36,059 nucleotides of DNA from Leptolyngbya sp. FACHB-36 (GCF_014695955.1 NZ_JACJPG010000257.1:1-36059), one strand, 5' to 3'; positions 1-8,222 are shown, counted from the first letter of the stretch. The notes: generated by a model from the sequence alone, not told the origin. Program-made: numbers and translations.

Positions 1-719
1 ACATACAGCCCGCCAACGCCTTCGGGTCCGCACCACCACTTGTGTCCCGTGAAGGCGTAAAAGTCAGCTTCTAGCTGAGTCAGGTTCAGCGGCAGCACAC
101 CCACAGATTGGGCAGCATCTACCAGTACGCGTACCGGACGAGTGCGGTTGTAGCTGTGGCAGGCAGCGACGATCTCTGCCATTGGCAAGACTTGCCCCGT
201 GTTCCACAAAATGTGGCTAAGCACAACGAGACGAGTACTCGATCGCAGTCCCCGCGCTACCACCTCCACTGGATCGCCCTCATTCAGCGTTGCCTTCAGC
301 GGGCAGGTAGAAACCTCAACGCCAAACCGCCGCTGAATCTCCTGCGCGGCGGCAATGATGCCGGGATGCTCGCAGTCCGACAGCAGCAAATGATCGCCAA
401 ATCGCCAGTCGATGCCCCACAGCGCAATGTTGCAGCCAACGGATACATCTTCAGTCAGGGTGATCGTTGTGGGAGGCGCGCCGAGTTCAGCCGCGATCGC
501 GGCTCGCGTGCGCTCTCCTTCTTCTGTCACCCACGCATTCACCTTGCGAGAGAAGGGACCCGACTGCTGAATCCGCTGAAATGACTGCTGAATCGCGGCG
601 ATCGCGGTGTCGGGCATGGGTCCCTGTCCCCCATAGTTGAAATAAGCTTTGTCCTGTAAGCCCGGAAACTGGTGGCGGTAGGAGTCGAGGGAGGGAGTGG
701 TAGAGGAACCCGTAGTCAT
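1..719 (-). CDS. Class V aminotransferase (cysteine desulfurase/epimerase-like), 3' end cut by window
   Basis: PLP-dependent fold-type I enzyme of the aminotransferase class V family (NifS/CsdA/isopenicillin-N-epimerase-like). The visible 239 residues start at an ATG at 719 (MTTGSSTTP...). They contain an N-terminal segment with NYGGQGPMP, the PLP-phosphate/substrate region, the cofactor-ring aspartate in LVDAAQSVG and the Schiff-base lysine in TGHKWW near the window edge. The substrate cannot be named: the C-terminal part carrying any catalytic cysteine loop of a true desulfurase lies outside the window. It is transcribed away from the 877-1650 gene, with a 157-bp AT-rich divergent spacer between them. 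No clear Shine-Dalgarno is seen. Family call is firm; exact reaction is unknown. Confidence 0.85.
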   Translation of the reverse strand, partial: MTTGSSTTPSLDSYRHQFPGLQDKAYFNYGGQGPMPDTAIAAIQQSFQRIQQSGPFSRKVNAWVTEEGERTRAAIAAELGAPPTTITLTEDVSVGCNIALWGIDWRFGDHLLLSDCEHPGIIAAAQEIQRRFGVEVSTCPLKATLNEGDPVEVVARGLRSSTRLVVLSHILWNTGQVLPMAEIVAACHSYNRTRPVRVLVDAAQSVGVLPLNLTQLEADFYAFTGHKWWCGPEGVGGLY

Positions 720-876
720 GGAAGTCGTAAGGGATAGCAAAGCTTCTGCATTCTACCAGGCGGGTTTTAAGCAATTTAGGTAGTGTTTATCGCAAATTCA
801 TACTTTTAGCGATGCTCATTTAAAAACCTTTGAGTAAAATTTGGGGTGTGTTGCGATTCACCCAGCGAGGATAGGT

Positions 877-1650
877 ATGGAGAAGCGTCGAAAACAACCG
901 CGACCCAGCGTTCGCGAGGCGTCTCCGCAGGAGAATCACCTGCTTCCGGCAGGCAAGACGCAGCAGCTAACGGCGCAGGCGTTGGTTCAAGTGCTAGAGA
1001 AGCGCCCGATGATCTTTTGGGGCGGTTTATGGTCGTCGCTGCTGATGGTGGCAGTGGTTTCGGTTAGTAGTCTGCTGAGTCCGAACTTCTCGAAGGGACG
1101 ATCGGCGTCTGGCTCGGCGCTTGGCTCTCATACGGCGACCGTCACTCGTCCAGCCACGCGCGACACGCACCTGCCCTTGTGGATGTTTGGCGCGATCGCG
1201 CTGAGTTGCACCGCAGGATCAATTCTGATTTCCAAACAGCTAGCCCGACCTCACCAGTCTCGGCTGATGAATCGGACGCATCAAAAAAGCCGATCGCGCC
1301 CGAAGTCGCCGCGCATGGACAGATCTCGTCAGAGATCGAAGCCTTACTCGCCAGCGACTAGCCCTTTCACGGCTGCCCAACCGCTTGTCCCTGTCCGCTA
1401 TCCGGCTCCGACTCAAACACCCGTTACGATGCGTTCTAATCGATCGCAGGCCGTTCGATCACAGGCAATGACGCTGCGAGCCATGCAGCCAGCGCCCCGT
1501 TCCATCACAAAGTCTAAGCTCGCTCAGCCAGCCCCAGTTACTGTGGTTCCCGCTGGGGAGAATCATCCCCTCGATTGGGGAAAAGCAAATTTAACGGACT
1601 CCCTCGACCTTCGCAAGCGTCGATCCCTGTCGTCATGGCTAGGGAATTAG
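877..1650 (+). CDS. Hypothetical basic two-TM protein with conserved-looking C-terminal tail
   Basis: I do not recognise a named function. The ATG at 877 follows GAGG by a few bases and is preferred over an in-frame TTG at 841. The 257-aa product has a charged N-terminus, a hydrophobic segment around residues 45-67, a second around 101-123, then a long low-complexity Arg/Ser/Pro/Gln-rich region. It ends in a compact tail reading HPLDWGKANLTDSL followed by DLRKRRSLSSWL. From memory, similar tails (PLDWG...S.DLRK.RSLSS) end other cyanobacterial hypothetical proteins, which would make the tail the conserved module; that is recollection, not a search. Probably an inner-membrane protein with a disordered cytoplasmic region. 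It converges on the hetF-like gene with only 21 bp between stops. Confidence 0.7.
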   Translation: MEKRRKQPRPSVREASPQENHLLPAGKTQQLTAQALVQVLEKRPMIFWGGLWSSLLMVAVVSVSSLLSPNFSKGRSASGSALGSHTATVTRPATRDTHLPLWMFGAIALSCTAGSILISKQLARPHQSRLMNRTHQKSRSRPKSPRMDRSRQRSKPYSPATSPFTAAQPLVPVRYPAPTQTPVTMRSNRSQAVRSQAMTLRAMQPAPRSITKSKLAQPAPVTVVPAGENHPLDWGKANLTDSLDLRKRRSLSSWLGN

Positions 1651-1671
1651 CCAGCCGCCAATTGCTGATCG

Positions 1672-4560
1672 CTACTTCAAGGCTTGTAGCGATCGCCAGT
1701 CCTTAATTGATTTTTCGCTCCAGAGCCAATTTTGTGACAGTGCGTCGGGCGCAAAGGCAACTGGATCGTCGGTCATCACCTTCTGGCGCAGTCGGGTTGC
1801 CTCGCTCAGCAGCATTGCTCGACGGCTAGGAGTTTGATTCGCGGCAGATTTTGTCATTGTCAGGGCAATGCCTGCATATGCCGTTAGAGCATCGACGGGT
1901 GCGGGCGTTGTGGCACGGCCTGCCCCGTTTGGCGCCGCCCCTTGCTCACCCAGCAGCTGCAGCGCTCGAAACCAAGCGCGACCCGCTCGATCGATCTCGC
2001 CTTCTTCATAGTAGGCAAAGCCCAGCGCGTTTTGAACCAGTGGGTTGGGCTGCCGCTTCGCTGACGTTTCCCAGAATCGTCGGGCGTCTTGAGCCGTGTA
2101 GTCCCGATTACCCGTTTTTGCCGATTGCCACGCCGCTCGCCCCATCCAGAAATTAAGCGTTGGGTCGTCTGGCTGCTTGCCTAGGCTCGGCGTCAGGGCG
2201 GCGATCGCCTGCGTTAGAGCACCCCGCTGTAGCAGCGCCTCTACGGCTGGCCGAGCGGCAGGAATATTGCCTTTGTTGAGCTGCTCAGCCGCTAGGTTTG
2301 CCACAACTCCTGTGCTAACCTGCCGCAGATCGCCTTGGTTGCCTGCGGCATCGGGAGATGGTCCAGAGAACCGGACCTCGATCGCCGGACGAGTTAGCTG
2401 ATTGTAAGCCACCCAGCCACCGAGCAGCAGCAGCGCCGCGCCGATCGTTCCGGCTCCTATCCATCGCAGCGGCAGCTGTCTCAGGCCACGCCAGTGCACC
2501 GATCGGCGCGGCGGTTTTGGTGTCTTAACATCCGCCGCCTGCGCGATTATTGGTGTCGGAGCAATCGTTCCAGTACGGGAGGGTGTACTGTCTCCCTGTT
2601 TGTGCATCGCTCTGCCCAAATTATGATAAGCATCCGTCAAACTGGGATCTAGCTGGATTGCTCGGTTAAAGGCATGAATCGCTGAACTGAGGTTGCCTTG
2701 CTGATAAAGCGCCAGTCCCAGGCTGTTGTGCGCCTCAGCAGCTTGAGGGTCAAGCTGCAAGGCTTGATGGTAGACCTCGATCGCTTCTGACACGTACCCC
2801 TGATCAGCCAGCGCTAGCCCTAGCCGATGGTAGGCAGTGGCATCGTGAGGATTGCGCTGGATTGCCTGATTGCAGACGGCGATCGCCTCAGTCAGTTTGC
2901 CTGCATCTGCCAGCATTTGCTCTAGATCTGAGGACATGCCAGCCCCACCGTTAGCGACGGCGATCGCAGAGGCTTCGGCATTAGAGACAGGACGCGTTGG
3001 GGGAGTTGTGGGTACCAGTGGTGGACTGTAGCGAGGATTCTCCGCCAGGATTGGATAGCTGGGTCGGGCATCGTCCCGATCTGGTAGCAAATCTTCCCCC
3101 GGTGGTGCAGGCAGTGGACGTTCGACAACTGGGGTGGATCGAGTCAGCTGATCGATCATCTGCGCGATCGTGGCGGCATCGGTTTCGTAGTCAGGATCGG
3201 CTTCCGGATCGTCAGCGTCAAACGGCTCGCCGTAATCGTCATCAAGGTAGTCGTCAAAATCTGCCTCAATAAAGGGGTCATCCAGCGCGGCAGACCGTGC
3301 AGACAGTATGGCGTCATCCTCTACCTCATCGATCAGCAGGTTCTCTGGTCGATCGCTCAAGTCCAGATTCAATGACTGCAAGTAGCCGTCGAATTCCGGA
3401 TGTAGATACAGCACGGGTAGCGCCCAATAGAGCTGGCGAGACGTGTAGGACGCGATCAGCCCTTGCCGAGCGCGACTGAGGCTGAGGTCGATTGGATACG
3501 CCTGCTTCAAATTGCGGTAGAACAGGCGGCTGAGGTTAAGCGCAACGTCATCTGGAATCCGCTCCGCCATGGCTAGCACCGCTGGAATGCCCCGCTTTAC
3601 CAGCGCCTCGACTAGATTACTTTGCCCATCAGCGGGATCAGCAGTCGCCGTGTAGCCACCCCGACAGGAATTAAATACGGCGACGCGAATGCCATTGTTG
3701 ACTAACAGTCCAGCCAGATCATCGCCACTAAGCGCTTCGGTCAAGCCCGTTTTGCGGCTGACCAGATACAAGCTGCCGCCGGATGTTCCCAAATCGCTGT
3801 GGCCAGCGTAGTGAAAGACTTGATAATGATTGTGTTCCAGCGCCTGCGCTAGTTGTTCTCGTCCGGGCTGCTCAAGAATCGTCAGTTCCAGGTTGATCAC
3901 TTGCCCGCCACCGCTGCCGCTGCGGCGGAAGGACTGCAATTCGTCTTGCAGGTGCTGGGCTTCCTGCTTTAGCGCCAGTGCCGCTTGGTCAGTGGGAGCC
4001 GCTAACACCATGAGAATGCGAATCGGCTGGTCAGAAGCCTGTGGTGAATTCAGCGCCCCCAGCGAGGACAGCACGGATACGCCGGAGTGGTAGCGAGAGA
4101 ATAAAACATCTGTGCCGGTGGCAATGAGTCGATCGCCCCCGTGGAGTACTTCCCAGGGCAAGCGCGGCAGTCGGGTATCTTTGAGTCCCAAGCGCAACCT
4201 CAGGCGCTCCTGTCGGTTCTGAGCAATGCCCCGTGCCATAATCCAGCTCTCTCGCATGGTTCCCTGGAACAGCGAATTGTAGAGCTGTCGCCCCAGTGCG
4301 CCCAAGCCTGCCGATCGCGGATCGATCGTGCCAGAGGTTCCTGATAAAGCTTCTAATTCTGGTAAAGAATGGAGTGGATCGCCCCGCAGTACGCCCATTA
4401 GCGGATCGTTCATCAGCACGCTTGCCTGCGTCAGCCAGTCGTCGATGGGCCATGTCACCTGCTCTTCTGCCAGCGGCACGCCCGGTGCAACTCGCTCTGT
4501 TCTAACGAGGTACTCATTGCCTCGAATTGGAGTCACCGACACGTGAAATTCCTGGGTCAC
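1672..4560 (-). CDS. hetF: HetF-like CHAT-domain protease with TPRs and a TM segment
   Basis: A 962-aa protein read from a GTG at 4560 with a good GGAGGG Shine-Dalgarno just upstream. A CHAT (caspase/gingipain-like) domain covers about residues 120-395, with the candidate dyad His254 (in HYAGHSD) and Cys299 (in FNSCRGG). Then come an acidic Asp/Glu linker (about 405-465), a Pro-rich stretch, about three TPRs (about 545-655), a hydrophobic membrane segment (about 702-720) and a C-terminal TPR-like helical region. In Nostoc, HetF is a CHAT/CHF-fold protein needed for heterocyst patterning and normal cell division and works with PatA. The hetF call rests on domain order and on the NsiR1-like repeats directly upstream, an arrangement known for hetF. 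The alternative is another cyanobacterial TPR-CHAT protein. Both dyad residues are present, so it is probably active. Confidence 0.8.
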   Translation of the reverse strand: MTQEFHVSVTPIRGNEYLVRTERVAPGVPLAEEQVTWPIDDWLTQASVLMNDPLMGVLRGDPLHSLPELEALSGTSGTIDPRSAGLGALGRQLYNSLFQGTMRESWIMARGIAQNRQERLRLRLGLKDTRLPRLPWEVLHGGDRLIATGTDVLFSRYHSGVSVLSSLGALNSPQASDQPIRILMVLAAPTDQAALALKQEAQHLQDELQSFRRSGSGGGQVINLELTILEQPGREQLAQALEHNHYQVFHYAGHSDLGTSGGSLYLVSRKTGLTEALSGDDLAGLLVNNGIRVAVFNSCRGGYTATADPADGQSNLVEALVKRGIPAVLAMAERIPDDVALNLSRLFYRNLKQAYPIDLSLSRARQGLIASYTSRQLYWALPVLYLHPEFDGYLQSLNLDLSDRPENLLIDEVEDDAILSARSAALDDPFIEADFDDYLDDDYGEPFDADDPEADPDYETDAATIAQMIDQLTRSTPVVERPLPAPPGEDLLPDRDDARPSYPILAENPRYSPPLVPTTPPTRPVSNAEASAIAVANGGAGMSSDLEQMLADAGKLTEAIAVCNQAIQRNPHDATAYHRLGLALADQGYVSEAIEVYHQALQLDPQAAEAHNSLGLALYQQGNLSSAIHAFNRAIQLDPSLTDAYHNLGRAMHKQGDSTPSRTGTIAPTPIIAQAADVKTPKPPRRSVHWRGLRQLPLRWIGAGTIGAALLLLGGWVAYNQLTRPAIEVRFSGPSPDAAGNQGDLRQVSTGVVANLAAEQLNKGNIPAARPAVEALLQRGALTQAIAALTPSLGKQPDDPTLNFWMGRAAWQSAKTGNRDYTAQDARRFWETSAKRQPNPLVQNALGFAYYEEGEIDRAGRAWFRALQLLGEQGAAPNGAGRATTPAPVDALTAYAGIALTMTKSAANQTPSRRAMLLSEATRLRQKVMTDDPVAFAPDALSQNWLWSEKSIKDWRSLQALK

Positions 4561-4917
4561 AGCTACCCTCCAAGACTACCTACACCCTCTGCCCTATGGT
4601 AATTGACCAGGCTTCGCTACGCTTAACATAAACAACGAAGCAGCTTATTCATCCGGCAGAAAATTGACTAGTTCACCACGCACAGCCCGCCTGCCCGTCC
4701 TACTCCTCAGAGCGCCAGCCGCCATCGTTGGATCAAGTCGGGGTCTTTTGCGTTCAGCGTTCAATGTGCAGTTCTCAAAAAGCGTCGGTAGATGCAACGA
4801 GGAAGCGTACCTAACTCTGTCAAGTCTTTATCGATCATGGCACGCGCTACTGGCGTAGACGGCTGAGTGTCCAAAAAGTTACGGAAACTTCAAACAAAAT
4901 GCCCCAAACTTCAGCGA
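4561..4917. other. hetF leader region with possible decayed repeat fragments
   Basis: About 357 bp without a credible gene between the hetF start and the first intact repeat. A 10-base word shared with the repeats, GGTAGATGCA, occurs at 4787-4796, preceded by an A-run as in the intact units. A TTGCGTTCAG word at 4748-4757 resembles the repeat hairpin loop. These are out of phase with the 119-bp period, so they could be deleted remnants of older copies or chance. The region should hold the hetF promoter and 5' UTR on the minus strand, but no confident promoter boxes can be named. Confidence 0.4.
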
Positions 4918-4932
4918 TTTTCCAAGGAGCCG

Positions 4933-4938
4933 TCCGGA
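4933..4938 (+). promoter_or_regulatory. TCCGGA (DIF-class) box of repeat unit 1
   Basis: TCCGGA lies about 33 bases before the inferred small-RNA start, where a -35 element would sit. In Nostoc sp. PCC 7120 the DIF promoter class, active in differentiating cells, is defined by TCCGGA near -35, and NsiR1 is a prototype. That it works the same way here is inference. Confidence 0.6.
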
Positions 4939-4965
4939 TATCCGCCTCTTATTCTAGAAAACGCT

Positions 4966-5027
4966 AAGTGGTAGATGCACCCTAATTGGCTCCCCGACTC
5001 TTGCGTTGAGTTGGGGAGTTTCTTTTT
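4966..5027 (+). ncRNA. nsiR1: NsiR1-like small RNA, copy 1
   Basis: Inferred transcript of about 60 nt. The 5' end is estimated from the TCCGGA box (about 4966 to 4971) and the 3' end from a rho-independent terminator. The hairpin is 4990-5000 paired with 5008-5018 (11 bp with one G-U and a 7-nt loop), followed by a T-rich tract at 5019-5026. The T-tract shows transcription on the plus strand, opposite to hetF, so the RNA would be complementary to any hetF transcript starting upstream of the repeat. Known NsiR1 RNAs are of this size, are encoded in tandem repeats beside hetF and modulate heterocyst differentiation. The exact 5' end is not visible in sequence. Confidence 0.7.
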
Positions 5028-5051
5028 GAGGTGCCCTTTTCCAAAAAGCTG

Positions 5052-5057
5052 TCCGGA
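5052..5057 (+). promoter_or_regulatory. TCCGGA (DIF-class) box of repeat unit 2
   Basis: Second copy of the TCCGGA element, exactly 119 bp after the first. It is retained although six flanking positions differ between the two units, which hints that the hexamer is under constraint. Confidence 0.6.
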
Positions 5058-5084
5058 TATCTGCCTCTTACTCCAGAAAACGCT

Positions 5085-5146
5085 AAGTGGTAGATGCACC
5101 CTAATTGGCTCCCCGACTCTTGCGTTGAGTTGGGGAGTTTCTTTTT
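5085..5146 (+). ncRNA. nsiR1: NsiR1-like small RNA, copy 2
   Basis: Identical in sequence to copy 1 across the predicted RNA. The terminator hairpin is at 5109-5137, followed by a T-rich tract ending near 5145. It stops about 20 bp before the stop codon of the convergent TPR gene (5166), so the terminator may also protect that gene from antisense transcription. The 5' end is estimated from the TCCGGA box and not observed. Confidence 0.7.
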
Positions 5147-5165
5147 GAGGTGCCGCGTAAGAGCA

Positions 5166-5837
5166 TCAGCGACTTGCTTGCAGCACTTGTTTGGCAGTGC
5201 GAATTTGCTCAGAACTAAATCCCGCTTCGTTAAGGTAGTCAAGAAATCCAGCATCTCCGTAGCGACCATCCACGCCCAACGCCTGCTGGTAGGCTTGTTG
5301 CGCGGCAGGACGATCGCCGCGTCCCCAGTGCGCGATTGCTAGCGCCACAAACGGATGAGGATTACTCGGCTCTAGTCTTGCGGCTTCGGTTGCGGTCGCG
5401 ATCGCCCACGCATACTGCTGCAACCGCTCACATGCCAGACTCAAGTTGTAGTGGGCAATTTCGTTATTTGGCTTGAGGTACGCTGCCCAACTATGTGTGG
5501 TAACGGCAGCGATGAGCTGTCCACCGACCAGGTAGACAATCCCTAATGCATTCAAGGTAGGGACATCAAATGGATTCAGGGAGAGCGACTGCTGCAACAC
5601 GTCTGCCGCAGCGGTAGTCTGTCCGGCTCGATGCAGCGTCCAACCCAACAGCACTCGACCCGAAAGGTTGTTCGGTTCTAGGTCTACGGATTGCTTCAGT
5701 GCAGCGATCGCCTCTGGGTAGCGTCCCTGTTCTCGGTAGCTCAGTCCTCGCTGGCGGTAGTCGCTAGCAGATTGAGCAAATGCAGGCGTGGCAAGCAGCA
5801 GGGAGATCGCCAGCGATCTCAGCAACATGAAATTCAT
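5166..5837 (-). CDS. Secreted/periplasmic TPR-repeat protein
   Basis: A 223-aa protein beginning MNFMLLRSLA with a clear Sec signal peptide (hydrophobic core about 9-17, predicted cleavage after Ala21 in AFA|QS). The rest is tetratricopeptide repeats: one around residues 25-58 (YRQRGLSYREQGRYPEAIAA), others around 59-92, about 93-126, 127-160 and 161-195, then a short C-terminal helix. TPRs are protein-binding scaffolds, so a periplasmic assembly role is plausible but no partner is visible. An alternative start at the internal ATG (5828) keeps the signal peptide. It is transcribed toward the NsiR1-like repeats and hetF on the same strand; read-through into hetF would cross the small-RNA repeats in antisense. 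Confidence 0.8.
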   Translation of the reverse strand: MNFMLLRSLAISLLLATPAFAQSASDYRQRGLSYREQGRYPEAIAALKQSVDLEPNNLSGRVLLGWTLHRAGQTTAAADVLQQSLSLNPFDVPTLNALGIVYLVGGQLIAAVTTHSWAAYLKPNNEIAHYNLSLACERLQQYAWAIATATEAARLEPSNPHPFVALAIAHWGRGDRPAAQQAYQQALGVDGRYGDAGFLDYLNEAGFSSEQIRTAKQVLQASR

Positions 5838-6082
5838 GAAGGGGAAGGCGTAGATGAAGAGGATGCAACGTTCGAGCGATAGCGCTGGGTCACAGTACAG
5901 CTCATCGCTAGTTTACGCGATGTGGTATGCATCCTCTTGATCGTGCATCAACCGCAACCCCTGCTTGTTTCAGAAATGGCTAATCTCTCTACAGCATCAA
6001 TTGAGTGCAGATTCGGTGCTGCATCGACCCCATCCGGATCCTAGGTAGTCAAACGTCTGCCCTGCTGCACTCGTGGCAGAAA

Positions 6083-7951
6083 TCAAGGGTCTGCGCGATC
6101 GCTGCGCGACTGGTTTGCCCGTGAAGCTGGCTTCGCGCCTGCATTTCGGACATTGACCACTTTGCCGAGTAAGTCAAACCAGAACGGGGCACCCATCGCG
6201 ATCGCGATACCTGTGACAATCCAGCCCAGCAGCATTCGCATGAGATCAATTGGGTAGCGCAAGCCAATTTCGGCAATTTTCAGCGGAATAAGCGCGGTTT
6301 CAGCCGATGACTGATTAGGTAAACACTGCTTGAACAGTTTCGTCCACTCAGAATCAGTATCGTTAATGGGCGCTGTCGGGCGCTGCGATCGACAGTTGAA
6401 CTGCTGACCAAGATTGACCGCGCTCCAACCAACGGGAACCGCAAGTTTTTTCAAAGCAACATCGGTAGCGTCTTTTAACTGCTCTAATTCTGCACTCGTA
6501 AGCCGTGAAGGATTGCTGCCGTTTGTTTCGACTAAGCGCGTGGCTTGCGCTGTAATAACATCGCGCAAGTTTTCATCGCTGGTTAGGCGATCGGTAACAT
6601 AGAATGAATCCGCATTAGTGAACGAGGCAAGAAAGATTCCAATCGCGATCGCCACCCCTTTCGCATTCCGTTTGTAGACGCCCGAGGAGCGATTCATCGA
6701 GCGATCAAACCAAAGGGCAATTTCATCTCGAAACTGGCTGAGATCGTTGCCAACTCTTTGCGATCGCGTCTCTGCTCGCCGCGCCAAACTGGATAAGCTC
6801 TGTCTTAGCGATTGCGGCATCTTGTCAAGAGCAGTTTGAATGTCTTTGTACGTTTGATAGCGTTCATACAGTGCGCGATCGTCCTCGCTCAACGCTTTTT
6901 CTGCTACCAGTTTACTCAATGCGTCGTTGACAAAAAGCTGCTGATTCTCGTTCGTAAGCTGAGCGAGTGTGACAGGCTTCTCTAGCTCTTGATTATATTT
7001 TTCAAGCTGTAACCCAACTTCATTATTCACTTTCTCCTCAATTGGTTCTGCTCGGGTCGAAATTGCTTGATATGAACTACTAATTTCTCGATAGGTGCAA
7101 CTGGTTTGATTCATAAGCTCAGCAATCTCAGCAATGCTGGGTTGTAGTCCCCCTGCCACGATCGCTCGCTCATTGTTCTCGCCGAATAGTCCCCGCTTAT
7201 ACGATCGCAATCGTCGAACAAAGGCGGGATCTTTATCGTCTTCAGAAGCAGTGATATAGCTATCGAATGCTTCGTTCAGCCGACTAACGCATGTTTCGAG
7301 GGCGGCTTCGCCCGCCTTAAACGTATCAAGAATTTCGTTGTAGCCCTCAATCAGAGTTTGAAAGTCTTTATCATCATTCAGGTTTGGAACATTCAGCTTC
7401 TCTGCAATTACTCGAATTCGACCTTTCTGCCAACCATCTGCACAAGAACTATCAGGAAAATCGATCGCGCCGCTGCGATTGATTGCATAGCTACCCACCA
7501 TACGAAAAATGAATCGTTCTAGTCGAACTTCTGTCAGCTTTTCCGCTAAGTTAGGAATCCCCAATCGTTCGAGTAGCGAGGTTGCAAACGTCTCGGAGGC
7601 AATATAAGAAGGTCCTGTCGCTTGATTCGCTCCAAACGCTCCTTTGCGATTGTCTCGAATTACCCAGCGGGACATTTTTCGTACGGCTCCTGTTACGAGT
7701 CCCTTTGCTTCTTGATTAATATTTCTCAGCAGCGGGTCGTTATACAGCCTGTCGGCTAACTCTTTTGCTCGTTCCTGCTCTGGGGTTGCCGTACCCCCCG
7801 CCAGCAACACTTCGATCGACTCTTTCAAATGTCGCGCTCGCCATTGTAAAAGCGTTGCCAGCAGTTCTTGAAGCTCCGATGCTAATAGACTCAGCGTTAA
7901 ATAAACGAAAATTAACCCAATCGCAATGTTGAGAACAAATGGCAAATTCAT
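6083..7951 (-). CDS. Large membrane protein of unknown function (three TM segments)
   Basis: A 622-aa protein I cannot name. An N-terminal hydrophobic helix (about 4-25) is followed by a long soluble, mainly helical and coiled-coil-prone central region (about 30-425). A motif WFDRSMNRSSGVYKRNAKG (about 414-432) leads into a second TM (about 432-447). A less conserved loop (about 450-565) with Cys520 and Cys543 comes next, then a third TM (about 568-590) ending in GAPFWFDLLGKVVNVRNAG (587-605). The WFD..M.R..G.YKR and GAPFWFDLLGK motifs recur in uncharacterised bacterial membrane proteins as I remember them; function is unknown to me. The C-terminal tail is Arg/Ser-rich. Neighbours (tRNA-Gly, TPR protein) give no functional hint. 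Confidence 0.8.
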   Translation of the reverse strand: MNLPFVLNIAIGLIFVYLTLSLLASELQELLATLLQWRARHLKESIEVLLAGGTATPEQERAKELADRLYNDPLLRNINQEAKGLVTGAVRKMSRWVIRDNRKGAFGANQATGPSYIASETFATSLLERLGIPNLAEKLTEVRLERFIFRMVGSYAINRSGAIDFPDSSCADGWQKGRIRVIAEKLNVPNLNDDKDFQTLIEGYNEILDTFKAGEAALETCVSRLNEAFDSYITASEDDKDPAFVRRLRSYKRGLFGENNERAIVAGGLQPSIAEIAELMNQTSCTYREISSSYQAISTRAEPIEEKVNNEVGLQLEKYNQELEKPVTLAQLTNENQQLFVNDALSKLVAEKALSEDDRALYERYQTYKDIQTALDKMPQSLRQSLSSLARRAETRSQRVGNDLSQFRDEIALWFDRSMNRSSGVYKRNAKGVAIAIGIFLASFTNADSFYVTDRLTSDENLRDVITAQATRLVETNGSNPSRLTSAELEQLKDATDVALKKLAVPVGWSAVNLGQQFNCRSQRPTAPINDTDSEWTKLFKQCLPNQSSAETALIPLKIAEIGLRYPIDLMRMLLGWIVTGIAIAMGAPFWFDLLGKVVNVRNAGAKPASRANQSRSDRADP

Positions 7952-8039
7952 AGCTAGCAGCCTGATGACGAAACGTGCTCAATTCTAATGAGCAGCAGCG
8001 CGATCGCCAGGCTTTATTGCAGTTTTGTTATGAGCGTAA

Positions 8040-8110
8040 GCGGGTAACGCGATTCGAACGCGCGACATTCACCTTGGCAAGGTGACGCTCTACCACTGAG
8101 CTATACCCGC
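8040..8110 (-). tRNA. tRNA-Gly(GCC)
   Basis: Read on the minus strand, a 71-nt cloverleaf: acceptor GCGGGTA paired with TACCCGC, D arm GCTC-AGTGGTA-GAGC, anticodon arm TCACC-TTGCCAA-GGTGA with anticodon GCC, T arm GCGCG-TTCGAAT-CGCGT. CCA is not encoded. The small D loop and seven-base acceptor match tRNA-Gly. Confidence 0.97.
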
Positions 8111-8222
8111 AAAATCTGTGCTTTACTAATGTCGCAGAATCCTAGCGACCTGTCAACTATTTTAGCGAATCTGACTGGAAGTAGGTGGAGCGAAATTAAC
8201 CGCAATCAAGCATGGAGGCAGT

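Larger units (their letters stand above)
4918..5154 (+). repeat. Two tandem 119-bp direct repeats upstream of hetF
   Basis: Unit 1 runs 4918-5036 and unit 2 runs 5037-5154; every landmark is offset by exactly 119 bp. The last 80 bases (4956-5035 and 5075-5154) are identical. The six substitutions (4926, 4927, 4931, 4943, 4952 and 4955 versus the second unit) all fall in the upstream promoter-like part. Each unit has a TCCGGA box, then the shared leader, then an 11-bp stem hairpin followed by TTTCTTTTT. There are no variable spacers and the unit is long, so this is not a CRISPR. The conservation pattern is that of a duplicated transcription unit, not a coding repeat. Confidence 0.95.

Noticed and set aside
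4918-5154. CRISPR array
   Set aside because: Only two units, 119 bp each, directly adjacent with no unique spacers; internal promoter and terminator signals explain the repeat better.
4911-5269. Open frames on the minus strand through the tandem repeats
   Set aside because: They arise from the 119-bp duplication, run into the TPR gene out of frame and have no family-like sequence.
6033-6038. Another TCCGGA (DIF-like) box
   Set aside because: No hairpin or repeat follows and it lies just before a minus-strand gene end; a six-base match is expected by chance.
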